From: Streptomyces fradiae ATCC 10745 = DSM 40063
GTDB lineage: Bacteria > Actinomycetota > Actinomycetes > Streptomycetales > Streptomycetaceae
NCBI RefSeq assembly: GCF_008704425.1
Contig: NZ_CP023696.1
Coordinates: 3,334,501-3,398,500, forward strand
Direction: 5' to 3'
DNA: 64,000 bases
The notes below the pieces were generated by a model. It saw nothing but the letters and a program-made list of their open reading frames with translations, was not told the DNA's origin and did no database searches. Each line of letters begins with the position of its first letter. Position 1 is the first letter of the stretch. The position numbers were made by a program, and so were the translations under genes. Shown one piece after another: positions 24,700-32,770 of this stretch.

Positions 24700-25317
24700 A
24701 TGGGGCGTCGGCTCGTACCGCTCACACTGGACAACCTTCCGGACCTCCCCAAGCGCTGCCGCACCTGCGTCTTCTGGGAGCTCGACCCGGTCAGTGGCGA
24801 GGCCGCCGCCAAGGCGGGAACGCCCGAGCTGGAGAAGGAGGCGTGGATCTCCGCCGTCCTTCTCGACTGGGGCTCCTGCGGGCGGGTCGTCTATGTGGAC
24901 GAGGTTCCGGTGGGGTACGTCATGTACGCGCCGCCCGCCTACGTGCCGCGCTCCCTGGCCTTTCCCACCAGCCCCGTCTCCTCGGACGCCGTGCAGTTGA
25001 TGACGGCGTGGATCACACCGGGCTACCAGGGCCAGGGACTCGGCCGGGTGATGGTGCAGACGGTGGCGAAGGACCTGCTGCGTCGTGGCTTCAAGGCCGT
25101 CGAGGCGTTCGGTGACGCCCGATGGAAGGAGCCGGCCTGCGTCCTGCCCGTCGACCACCTCCTGTCGGTGGGGTTCAAGACCGTCCGTCCGCACCCGGTG
25201 CACCCCCGGCTGCGGCTGGAACTGCGGAGCAGCTTGTCGTGGAAGGAAGACGTGGAGATGGCTCTGGACCGCCTGCTCGGCGCCGTCCAGAAGGAGCCGG
25301 TTCTGCGTCCGCTCTGA
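24700..25317 (+). CDS. GNAT-family N-acetyltransferase
   Basis: A 205-aa protein with a GNAT core: beta strands VVYVDEVPVGYVMYAPP, then LMTAWITPGYQGQGLGRVMVQTVAKDLLRRGF, which contains the acetyl-CoA loop QGQGLG. The N-terminal CRTCVFWE (two Cys) is a feature of a streptomycete subgroup. The ATG at 24700 has GTGAGGG upstream. Substrate is unknown. It sits between parB and trxA, flanked by terminators, so it is transcribed alone. Confidence 0.88.
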   Translation: MGRRLVPLTLDNLPDLPKRCRTCVFWELDPVSGEAAAKAGTPELEKEAWISAVLLDWGSCGRVVYVDEVPVGYVMYAPPAYVPRSLAFPTSPVSSDAVQLMTAWITPGYQGQGLGRVMVQTVAKDLLRRGFKAVEAFGDARWKEPACVLPVDHLLSVGFKTVRPHPVHPRLRLELRSSLSWKEDVEMALDRLLGAVQKEPVLRPL

Positions 25318-25326
25318 CCGTGAGCA

Positions 25327-25364
25327 CACGAACGGCCCACCCCTGGAGGGGTGGGCCGTTCGTG
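25327..25364. terminator. Bidirectional terminator between GNAT gene and trxA
   Basis: A perfect 18-bp inverted repeat (25327-25344 / 25347-25364). It lies between convergent genes and can serve both. The right arm ends on the first base of parS site 3. Confidence 0.85.
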
Positions 25365-25377
25365 TTTCACGTGAAAC
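25364..25377. other. parS site 3
   Basis: Perfect GTTTCACGTGAAAC between a terminator and the 3' end of trxA. Confidence 0.95.
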
Positions 25378-25398
25378 GGCGTTCCGGGTGGAACGGTG

Positions 25399-25743
25399 TC
25401 AGGCCTTCGTGGCCTCGTCGCTGATGAAGTCCGACAGCTCGCGCACGAGGGCGGCCTTCGGCTTGGCACCGACGATCGTCTTGGCGACCTCGCCCTGCTG
25501 GTAGACGTTGAGGGTCGGGATCGACATGACGCCGTACTTGGCGGCCGTGGCCGGGTTCTCGTCGATGTTGAGCTTGACGATCTCGATCTGGTCGCCGTAC
25601 TCGTCGGCGATGGCCTGCAGGGACGGCGCGATCTGGCGGCACGGACCGCACCACTCGGCCCAGAAGTCCACCAGTACGGGCTTCTCGCTCTTGAGGACGG
25701 CCTCCTCGAACGAGGCGTCGGTCACTGCCTTGAGGTCGGCCAC
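25399..25743 (-). CDS. trxA: Thioredoxin
   Basis: A 114-aa thioredoxin with the active site WCGPC (31-35) in VLVDFWAEWCGPCRQIAP and the cis-proline loop MSIPTLNVYQQGE. It reduces protein disulfides and is recycled by TrxB. The GTG at 25743 is chosen because GAAGGAGG lies 5 nt upstream; a longer in-frame reading would overlap trxB. It is 43 bp downstream of trxB, forming the trxBA operon. Confidence 0.96.
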   Translation of the reverse strand: MADLKAVTDASFEEAVLKSEKPVLVDFWAEWCGPCRQIAPSLQAIADEYGDQIEIVKLNIDENPATAAKYGVMSIPTLNVYQQGEVAKTIVGAKPKAALVRELSDFISDEATKA

Positions 25744-25786
25744 GATGGCCTCCTTCGCTTGTGCGGGGTGTGGGGTGGGGATGACG

Positions 25787-26761
25787 TCAGACCGCGGGGG
25801 TCTTCTCCGGCTCGGCCTGCTTCTCCGTGTCGGCCAGGGAGGCGAGGAAGCGCTCGGCGTCCAGAGCGGCGGCGCAACCCGTGCCCGCGGCCGTGATGGC
25901 CTGGCGGTAGGTGTGGTCGACCACGTCACCGGCGGCGAAGACGCCCCTCACGTTGGTGCGCGTCGACGGTGCCTCCACCTTCAGGTAGCCCTCGTCGTCG
26001 AGCTCCAGCTGGCCCTTGAACAGCTCCGTCCGCGGGTCGTGGCCGACGGCGATGAACAGCCCGGTCACCGGCAGCTCCGTCGTCTCGCCGGACTTGGTGT
26101 TGCGCAGGGTGAGACCGCTCAGCTTCTGGTCGCCGTGGATCTCCGCGACCTCGCTGTCCCAGGCGAACTTGATCTTCGGGTCGGCGAAGGCGCGCTCCTG
26201 CATCGCCTTGGAGGCGCGCAGGGTGTCCCGGCGGTGGACCACGGTCACGGACTTGGCGAACCGGGAGAGGAAGGTCGCCTCCTCCATGGCCGTGTCACCA
26301 CCGCCGACGACGGCGATGTCGTGCTCCTTGAAGAAGAAGCCGTCGCAGGTGGCGCACCAGGAGACGCCGCGGCCGGAGAGAGCGTCCTCGTTCGGCAGGC
26401 CGAGCTTGCGGTGCTGGGAGCCGGTCGCCACGATGACCGCCTTGGCACGGTGCACCGTGCCGGCGGTGTCCGTCACGGTCTTGACCTCACCGGTCAGATC
26501 GACGGCGACGATGTCGTCCGGGATGAGCTCCGCGCCGAACCGCTCGGCCTGAGCCCGCATGTTGTCCATCAGCTCGGGGCCCATGATGCCGTCACGGAAC
26601 CCCGGGAAGTTCTCCACGTCGGTCGTGTTCATCAGGGCGCCACCGGAGGTGACGGCGCCCTCGAAGACCAGCGGCTTCAGCGACGCGCGTGCGGTGTAGA
26701 GCGCCGCGGTGTAACCGGCGGGCCCGGAGCCGATGATGATCACGTTTCGGACGTCGCTCAC
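25787..26761 (-). CDS. trxB: Thioredoxin reductase
   Basis: A 324-aa FAD/NADPH enzyme that reduces thioredoxin. FAD-binding [16 protein letters not shown] (8-23), the redox pair CATC (C136, C139) and the NADPH-binding [15 protein letters not shown] are all present; [18 protein letters not shown] near the C-terminus is the second FAD motif. It starts at GTG 26761. A SigR-type promoter lies about 60 bp upstream, fitting disulfide-stress induction. Confidence 0.97.
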   Translation of the reverse strand: MSDVRNVIIIGSGPAGYTAALYTARASLKPLVFEGAVTSGGALMNTTDVENFPGFRDGIMGPELMDNMRAQAERFGAELIPDDIVAVDLTGEVKTVTDTAGTVHRAKAVIVATGSQHRKLGLPNEDALSGRGVSWCATCDGFFFKEHDIAVVGGGDTAMEEATFLSRFAKSVTVVHRRDTLRASKAMQERAFADPKIKFAWDSEVAEIHGDQKLSGLTLRNTKSGETTELPVTGLFIAVGHDPRTELFKGQLELDDEGYLKVEAPSTRTNVRGVFAAGDVVDHTYRQAITAAGTGCAAALDAERFLASLADTEKQAEPEKTPAV

Positions 26762-26825
26762 GGGTTTCTTCCTCGTCTCTGCAGACTGCGCCTACGGGGG
26801 CCGGGTCAAGCCTCTCACCCCACCC

Positions 26826-26851
26826 AACGGATCCTAAGGGGCGAGCATTCC
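26826..26851 (-). promoter_or_regulatory. SigR-type promoter of trxBA
   Basis: The minus strand reads GGAAT (26851-26847), exactly 18 bp, then GTT (26828-26826). This is the consensus of the Streptomyces disulfide-stress sigma factor SigR, and trxBA is a known SigR target in S. coelicolor. Confidence 0.85.
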
Positions 26852-26882
26852 CGCACGGTCGATGCCGCAGCGCGTGCACCGC

Positions 26883-27806
26883 TCAGGGGCGGGGCTGCGT
26901 CTGCTTGAGCAGGACCTCTCCGGCAGGGGAGCCCTGAGCCGTCGTGCAGAGCGTGTCCACGATGTAGACATCGACCCGCGTCCCGGTTCCGGGATGCGGC
27001 AGCACGACGAGGTAGGACGACCGTCCTCGGTACTCGCCCCGCTCCACCGCGAGCGGCTGCTCACCGCGGCCGATCCCCCGCTGGACGCATTCGGGGACCT
27101 GCGGCCCGGCCGTTTCGTCGAGCAGCCGGTTCGGCGTCTCCTCCGACTCGGCCGCGCCCTCCGACCGCATCCGCGGTGTGGTGGCGGCACGGCTCTGCTC
27201 GGAGGAGAGGAGGAGGCTGCGCACCTTCTCCGTGAGCTCCGTACCGGAGAATCGGGCGGCCTCGACGCCGGGCTCTCCTGCGACGCGGGTGGCGCTGGGC
27301 CGCTCCCCGGCCGGGTCCGCTCCCTGGAGGAAGACCACGCCCAAGCCGACCGCGGCCAGACCGCAGACAGTGCTCAGTACCGCGTAGCGGCGCCGCCGGC
27401 GAGCGGGCGCCCGTCCCGGGCCCTGCTGTCCGGGATTCTGGCCGACCGGGGCGGTCGGCGGGCGCTCAGCCGCCTGAGCGCGTACCGAAGGGCGCGCTGT
27501 GGGCGGCGTCGCTGTTTCACGTGAAACAGTGTCCGTGTCGTCCGGGGCGGTGGCATGGAGTAGGGCTTCGGCGGCGAGCGCGGCGTCGATGCGTTCGGCG
27601 ACGTCGACCGGCATGCGGGGCGGTCCCGGCAGCGTGCCGAGCAGGCCGCGGATCTCCTCCAGAGAGGCGCGGACGTCCGCGCACAGGTCGCAGCGGTCCA
27701 GATGGCGGCGCACGTCCACCGTCCGGGCCGGCGGGAGGATGCCTTCGGCGAGATCCGCGATCTCCGAGACGTCCGGGTGCTGAGTCGTGTCGGCCGTGGA
27801 TGTCAC
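26883..27806 (-). CDS. Anti-sigma factor for SigM
   Basis: A 307-aa membrane protein. The N-terminal zinc-finger anti-sigma motif (VRRHLDRCDLCADV: H-x3-C-x2-C) lies at about 32-45. A Pro/Arg-rich linker leads to a membrane helix (about 140-160) and an extracytoplasmic domain of about 145 residues. The GTG at 27806 overlaps the sigM stop (GTGA), the usual coupling of an ECF sigma with its anti-sigma, as in the mycobacterial sigM-rsmA pair beside trxB. A parS site lies inside the linker, coding VSRET. Confidence 0.88.
   Translation of the reverse strand: MTSTADTTQHPDVSEIADLAEGILPPARTVDVRRHLDRCDLCADVRASLEEIRGLLGTLPGPPRMPVDVAERIDAALAAEALLHATAPDDTDTVSRETATPPTARPSVRAQAAERPPTAPVGQNPGQQGPGRAPARRRRRYAVLSTVCGLAAVGLGVVFLQGADPAGERPSATRVAGEPGVEAARFSGTELTEKVRSLLLSSEQSRAATTPRMRSEGAAESEETPNRLLDETAGPQVPECVQRGIGRGEQPLAVERGEYRGRSSYLVVLPHPGTGTRVDVYIVDTLCTTAQGSPAGEVLLKQTQPRP
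27514..27527. other. parS site 4 (inside the anti-sigma gene)
   Basis: Perfect GTTTCACGTGAAAC, extended to an 18-bp palindrome, within the linker-coding part of the anti-SigM gene. Confidence 0.95.
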
Positions 27807-28504
27807 GTGCGTCCACCTCCGCCCTTCACAGCAGCAGCGTCATTCGGTCCGGAAGCCCTCGGCCCCGACGCCGATGGGACGGATGCCCCCGGCGTCCGGT
27901 TCCTTCCCCCATCGGCGGGCGCGCTATCCACGGGGCCGCCACGCAGATGAGTGAGCAGAGGGGCGAGACGGGCGCGGCCCCGCGCGCAGCGGCTCTTGAC
28001 CGTCCCGACGGGCACGCCGAGAACGTCGGCCGCCTCGGCCACGGCGTAGCCCTGCATGTCGACGAGCACGAGGGCGGCGCGCTGGTCCGGAGGCAGCGTA
28101 CTCAGAGCGGAGAGCAACTGGCGGTGCAGGTCGTGCCGCTCCGCGGGCGCCTCGGCCGACTCGTGGGGCTCCAGAAGCTGCTCGAGTCGGTCGGTGTCGT
28201 TCACGGGCGAGGTCCTGCGCGAGACGGTCTTGCGGGCCCGGTCGAGGCAGGCGTTGACGGTGATGCGGTGCAGCCAGGTGGTGACGGCTGAGTGGCCCCG
28301 GAAGGTGTGGGCCGCCCGGAAGGCCGAGACGAGGGCGTCCTGGACGGCGTCCGCGGCCTCCTCCCGGTCGCCGAGCGTGCGCAGTGCCACCGCCCAGAGC
28401 CGGTCGCGGTGGCGCCGCACCAGCTCCCCGAAGGCGTCCGGGTCCCCGGCGACATGCCGGGCCAGCAGGATATCGTCCGGCACGTCGGCGGGGCCGTGGG
28501 CCAT
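27803..28504 (-). CDS. sigM: ECF RNA polymerase sigma factor SigM
   Basis: A 233-aa group 4 sigma factor. Region 2 covers DAFGELVRRHRDRLWAVALRTLGDREEAADAVQDALVSAF, and region 4 covers LPPDQRAALVLVDMQGYAVAEAADVLGVPVGTVKSRCARGR. The C-terminal 45 residues are Pro/Ser/Ala-rich. The ATG has AGGGGAGG upstream. The trxA-trxB-anti-sigma-sigM-pseudokinase-murJ order matches mycobacteria, where SigM regulates envelope genes; the regulon here is unknown. Confidence 0.93.
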   Translation of the reverse strand: MAHGPADVPDDILLARHVAGDPDAFGELVRRHRDRLWAVALRTLGDREEAADAVQDALVSAFRAAHTFRGHSAVTTWLHRITVNACLDRARKTVSRRTSPVNDTDRLEQLLEPHESAEAPAERHDLHRQLLSALSTLPPDQRAALVLVDMQGYAVAEAADVLGVPVGTVKSRCARGRARLAPLLTHLRGGPVDSAPADGGRNRTPGASVPSASGPRASGPNDAAAVKGGGGRT

Positions 28505-28537
28505 GCGGTTCCTCCCCTGGGGTCGGAGCAGGTGCCT

Positions 28538-30274
28538 CTAGGGCTGGGACTGTCCCGTGAAGACGACCTCGGTGATCGCCTGCTTGTGCCCGGCTCGGCT
28601 GTACTGGTCACCCGTCGTGTAGGGCATGGCGGTCATCCACAGCAGCACGTAGCGGCTCTTGACCGGCTTCTCGGCGGTCACCTCCAGGGACTGGCCCCCG
28701 GTGCGCCCTGTGGCGATCTTCGGCATCGCCTTGACCGGTGAGCTCGGGGAGAGGCCGTCCGCGGCGTAGAGGGTGATGGTGGTGTGGTCGCCGGCGTAGC
28801 GCAGGGCTATCGCGGCCTTGGACAGGTCCTTCTCCGCACCGAGGTCGTAGACGATGCCGACGCCGGCCTTCACGGAAGGTGCGAGGTCCGGACCGTCGTC
28901 GTAGCTCTTGCTGCGCCAGTAGGTGGCGGGGTCGCCGTCATGGGTGTTGCCCACGTCGGACGCGTCCTGGGGATAGCCGTCCGGCGCGAACTCCCTGGAT
29001 TCGCGCACCGGCAGCGGGACGAGCTGGGGGGCGGCCTTGTCGTCGAGGGACACGTCCGGGGACGGCTGCGTCGTTCCGGGGTCGCTCTGGGTGCCGCGCT
29101 GGTCGAGGAGGTGGTCGGCGATCTGCCAGCTGCCCAGCCCCAGGGCGGCGATCAGCAGCGCGGACACCGCCCACTTCAGCGCCTTGCCGGTGCGGGTCTC
29201 GAGAGGGGCGGGCGGTGGAGGCACGGGCTGGGTGACGGCCACGCCGGGGTGCTGCGCCCGGCCGTATGTGCCCTGCTGGTAGGTCGTGCGCTGGTAGTCC
29301 GGCGCGGCGGGGAACTCGGGCTCCGGCGGCCGGATGCGGGGCATCGCCGCGACGGCCTTGGCGAGTTCCTCCGGTGTCGTGCAGGGCGGGTCCTGGCGGG
29401 AGGCCGTCGCGCCGTCGTTGACGAGGGCACGCATGGCCAGGTCGGACAGGCCCCGGTGGACCCCGGCGCGCACCTGGTCGGGGGCGATCAGCCCCATGCC
29501 CTTGGGCAGCCCCGCCAAGCCGTGGGCGTCGTTCTCGTACGGCCAGCGCTGGGTGAGCGCGGCGTAGAGGAGGGCGCCGATAGCCTCGGTGTCGGTGCGC
29601 TGGGGGCGCTCCACGGTGATGCCGCGCAGGGCGGCGTTCACGGCGAGGCCGCGGATGCGGTACTGGCCGGTGGAGGTGCGCAGTACGGCGCTCGGCGTCA
29701 GGCGCAGGTGCGCCAGGCCCTCGCGGTGCGCGGCCGCCATCGCCTGGGAGACCTGGGTGACGAGCTGGTAGGCGTCGTAGGGCTCCAGGGGGCCGGAGGC
29801 GAGCAGGGTGGTCAGCTCGGTGGCGTCGGGAAGCCACTCGTGCACCACGTAGACGAGGTCGTTCTCCTCGACGGCGTCGAGGACCTGGACGAACCGGGGG
29901 TCGCCGAGCAAGGCGGAGGCGCGTGCGGCGGCCAGGACCGAACGGGCTCTCGGGTGGTCGGAGGGCAGGACGTGTACCCCGACGGCGCGGCGCAGCTTCT
30001 CGTCGACCGCCCGCCAGCTGCTGAACCCGTCCAGGCGGGTGACGCACTCCTCGAGCCGGTAGCGCCGGGCGAGCTTGTGCCCGCTGTGCAGCTCCGGTGT
30101 CCTGATGGCGGGGTCTTCGGCGCTTTCCCTCTCGCCGTCCGTGTTCCGGGAAGACATGTCCGTCGCGTCCTGCGCTTCCGCCCCGTCGGCCGTGGTCGTG
30201 TCCGCCTTGGCGGTCAGCGGGTTGTCACCGCTGTTGTCGGCCACGTCGACGGCAGCCGTGCTACGTTCCGCCAC
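28538..30274 (-). CDS. MurJ-associated pseudokinase with extracytoplasmic domain
   Basis: A 578-aa protein with a kinase-like fold at about 65-320. The beta-3 lysine is gone (VGVHVL), the catalytic loop reads HLRLTPSAVL instead of HRDxxxxN, and DFG is absent, so it should not phosphorylate. A membrane helix (about 365-385) leads to an extracytoplasmic beta-rich domain with EFAPDGYPQDASDVGNTHDGDPATYW, resembling F5/8-type or discoidin-like sugar-binding folds. GTG 30274 is chosen for the strong GGGGAGGCAGGA site. In mycobacteria the equivalent pseudokinase is fused to MurJ; here it is a separate gene 120 bp downstream. Confidence 0.88.
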   Translation of the reverse strand: MAERSTAAVDVADNSGDNPLTAKADTTTADGAEAQDATDMSSRNTDGERESAEDPAIRTPELHSGHKLARRYRLEECVTRLDGFSSWRAVDEKLRRAVGVHVLPSDHPRARSVLAAARASALLGDPRFVQVLDAVEENDLVYVVHEWLPDATELTTLLASGPLEPYDAYQLVTQVSQAMAAAHREGLAHLRLTPSAVLRTSTGQYRIRGLAVNAALRGITVERPQRTDTEAIGALLYAALTQRWPYENDAHGLAGLPKGMGLIAPDQVRAGVHRGLSDLAMRALVNDGATASRQDPPCTTPEELAKAVAAMPRIRPPEPEFPAAPDYQRTTYQQGTYGRAQHPGVAVTQPVPPPPAPLETRTGKALKWAVSALLIAALGLGSWQIADHLLDQRGTQSDPGTTQPSPDVSLDDKAAPQLVPLPVRESREFAPDGYPQDASDVGNTHDGDPATYWRSKSYDDGPDLAPSVKAGVGIVYDLGAEKDLSKAAIALRYAGDHTTITLYAADGLSPSSPVKAMPKIATGRTGGQSLEVTAEKPVKSRYVLLWMTAMPYTTGDQYSRAGHKQAITEVVFTGQSQP

Positions 30275-30394
30275 CGTCGTTCCTGCCTCCCCATCCGATG
30301 CGCCATATCCAGCAGCCATGCCAATTGTGCCCACAGTCCACCGCTATGCACGACACGCGATGGGCGGCGATGGTTGTGCGGCACCCCCCTTCTT

Positions 30395-32725
30395 CTAGCG
30401 GCCGAGACGTCCCCGGACCATGCCGACCATGGCGTTGAGCTCCTCGATCCGCATCTTCCGCGCCGCCACGAAGAACACGCCGACCAGGGCGACGCCGCCG
30501 GCGGCGAGCGCCACGACGGAGCCCAGCGCGCCCATGCCGAGGACGCCGAGGATGCCCCAGGCGACGGCGCCGGCGACCAGCGCCGCCGGGACCGATGCCA
30601 TGCAGAGGCGGGCGTACGTCCGGACGACGTGGGCGCCGTCGAGGTCGCCGCCGAGCCGGTTGCGCAGCCGCCGCCAGGCGACGCCGACGCCGACCATGTA
30701 CGCCATGCCGTAGCTCGCGGCCATTCCGGCGACGGCCCAGCGGGGCGGCAGCAGCAGGTAGCAGAGCGCGGAGGCACCGGCGTTGACGGCCGCCACGATG
30801 ACCGTGTTGTAGAAGGGGGTGCGCGTGTCCTCGTAGGCGTAGAAGCCGCGCAGGACGACGTACTGCACGGAGTACGGGATCAGGCCGAGGCCGAAGGCCA
30901 TCAGCATGAAGCCCATGCCCGTTGCCGCCTGCTGGCCGCTGGAGGCGTAGAGCAGGGTGCACAGCGGCACGCCGAGCGCGAGGAAGCCGAAGGAGACCGG
31001 CACGATGGCGACGGCCGAGTTGCGCAGGCCGTGCGAGATGTCGTCCCGGACGGCGCCGGGGTCGTTGTCGTGCGCGGCGCGGGAGAGACGGGGCAGCAGT
31101 GCGGCCATGACGGAGACCGTGATGATGGCCTGCGGCATGCCCCAGATCAGCTGGGCGTTGGAGTAGGCGAGGATGCCCGCGCCGGCCGTGCCGGACGCCT
31201 TGCCGGCGGCCGTGGCGAGCTGCGTCACGACGACGACGCCGGCCTGGTTGGCGAGGACGAACAGGACCGTCCACTTGGCCAGCTTGAGCGTCTTGCCGAG
31301 GCCCTGGCCCTTCCAGTCGAAGCGCGGGCGGAAGCGGAAGCCCGCTTCCCGCAGGTACGGGATCATCGCCAGCGACTGGACGACGAGACCGAGCAGCATG
31401 CCGACGCCGAGCAGCCGGACGCCCTCGTCGGGGATGACGGTGACGTCCATCTTCGTCTCGGAGTAGGAACCGTAGACCCAGATGAACAGGCCGAAGGTGA
31501 AGATGACGACGATGTTGTTGAGGACCGGCGTCCACATCATGGCGCCGAAGCGGTTGCGCGCGTTGAGGATCTGACCCATCACCACGTGCACGCCCATGAA
31601 GAAGATGGTGGGCAGGCAGAACCGGGCGAAGGTGACGGCGACGCTGTTGGCGTCGGGGTCGTTGGCGATGGTCGGCGACATCGCGTGGACCAGCAGCGGC
31701 GCCAGGAACACGACGACGCCCACGATCGCGGCGAGCGCGACCATCACCAGGGTCAGCAGCCGGTTCGCGAACGCCTCGCCGCCGTCCTCGTCGTTCTTCA
31801 TGGAGCGGACGAGCTGGGGCACGAACACCGAGTTGAGTCCGCCGCCCACGGTCAGGATGTAGATCATCGTCGGCAGGGTGGAGGCGACCGTGAACGCGTC
31901 ACCGAGCAGCGCCGCGCCCAGGGCGCCGGTGATGACCAGGGTCTTGAGGAAGCCGGTGAGCCGCGACACCAGGGTGCCCGCCGCCATCAGGGCGCTCGAC
32001 TTCAGCAGTCCCCCGCCCTTGCCCCCCGCCTTCTCCGGCGGTGCCGGCGCCACCGGCTCCGCGGGCGCCGGCGGCTCCACCGGCTCGGCGACCGGGACGG
32101 CCGTCGCCTGCCGCCCCTGGACCTGCTGGTCCCGGTACAGGTGGGCGAAGGCGTCGGGGGCCGGCTGGTCGTCGGCGGCGTGCGTCACCAGGTCGTCCAC
32201 GCCGGTGAACTGCACCGTCCGCGCGTCGTCGCCGTACGGGAGGTGGCGGGAGGGGCCGGAGGGCTCGGGGGCCGGTGTCTGCGCCCACACCCGCGGGTCC
32301 GGCGCGTAGGGGGGCGCGGCGGGCTGCTGGTAGAGGGGGCGGGGCTCCTCGTAGGTGCCGGGCGGGGGTGGCGGGTGTGCCGCCCGGTCGTAGAGCGCCT
32401 CGCCGACCGGGTCCTGCGAGGAGAGGTCGTGGGAGCGGTACGGATCGTGGGTGTAGGCGTCCTGGAGGTAGGGGTCCTGCGCGTGGGGGGCCTGGGCCTG
32501 CTGGTCCGGCGTCTGCGCGTACATGTCCTGTGCGTAGGCGCCGTGGGCGTAGGGGCCCTGCGGGTACGGGGCCTGGTCGCGGTCCGGGTGGGGGTGGTGC
32601 CCCTGCGGGTGCGGCACGTCGGCGGCCGGTACCGGCCCCGGCACGGGGGCGGACGGTGTCCCGTCCGGCGGCACACTGCCGCCACCCGCGCCCTGACTGC
32701 GGTCACCGTCGTACGGCGCGTTCAT
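30395..32725 (-). CDS. murJ: Lipid II flippase MurJ (MviN family)
   Basis: A 776-aa polytopic protein that moves lipid II across the membrane. The first 235 residues are an unusual cytoplasmic region rich in Pro, Gln, Tyr, His and Asp. The MviN/MurJ core begins at about 240 (LLKSSALMAAGTLVSRLTGFLKTLVI), with about 14 membrane helices and the conserved NARNRFGAMMWTPVLNNIVVI. The next gene downstream is the pseudokinase, a likely partner regulating flippase activity as in mycobacteria. Confidence 0.95.
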   Translation of the reverse strand: MNAPYDGDRSQGAGGGSVPPDGTPSAPVPGPVPAADVPHPQGHHPHPDRDQAPYPQGPYAHGAYAQDMYAQTPDQQAQAPHAQDPYLQDAYTHDPYRSHDLSSQDPVGEALYDRAAHPPPPPGTYEEPRPLYQQPAAPPYAPDPRVWAQTPAPEPSGPSRHLPYGDDARTVQFTGVDDLVTHAADDQPAPDAFAHLYRDQQVQGRQATAVPVAEPVEPPAPAEPVAPAPPEKAGGKGGGLLKSSALMAAGTLVSRLTGFLKTLVITGALGAALLGDAFTVASTLPTMIYILTVGGGLNSVFVPQLVRSMKNDEDGGEAFANRLLTLVMVALAAIVGVVVFLAPLLVHAMSPTIANDPDANSVAVTFARFCLPTIFFMGVHVVMGQILNARNRFGAMMWTPVLNNIVVIFTFGLFIWVYGSYSETKMDVTVIPDEGVRLLGVGMLLGLVVQSLAMIPYLREAGFRFRPRFDWKGQGLGKTLKLAKWTVLFVLANQAGVVVVTQLATAAGKASGTAGAGILAYSNAQLIWGMPQAIITVSVMAALLPRLSRAAHDNDPGAVRDDISHGLRNSAVAIVPVSFGFLALGVPLCTLLYASSGQQAATGMGFMLMAFGLGLIPYSVQYVVLRGFYAYEDTRTPFYNTVIVAAVNAGASALCYLLLPPRWAVAGMAASYGMAYMVGVGVAWRRLRNRLGGDLDGAHVVRTYARLCMASVPAALVAGAVAWGILGVLGMGALGSVVALAAGGVALVGVFFVAARKMRIEELNAMVGMVRGRLGR

Positions 32726-32770
32726 GGTTACCCCACCTCATCGTCCCCGGCCGGCCGGCCACGACATCGC

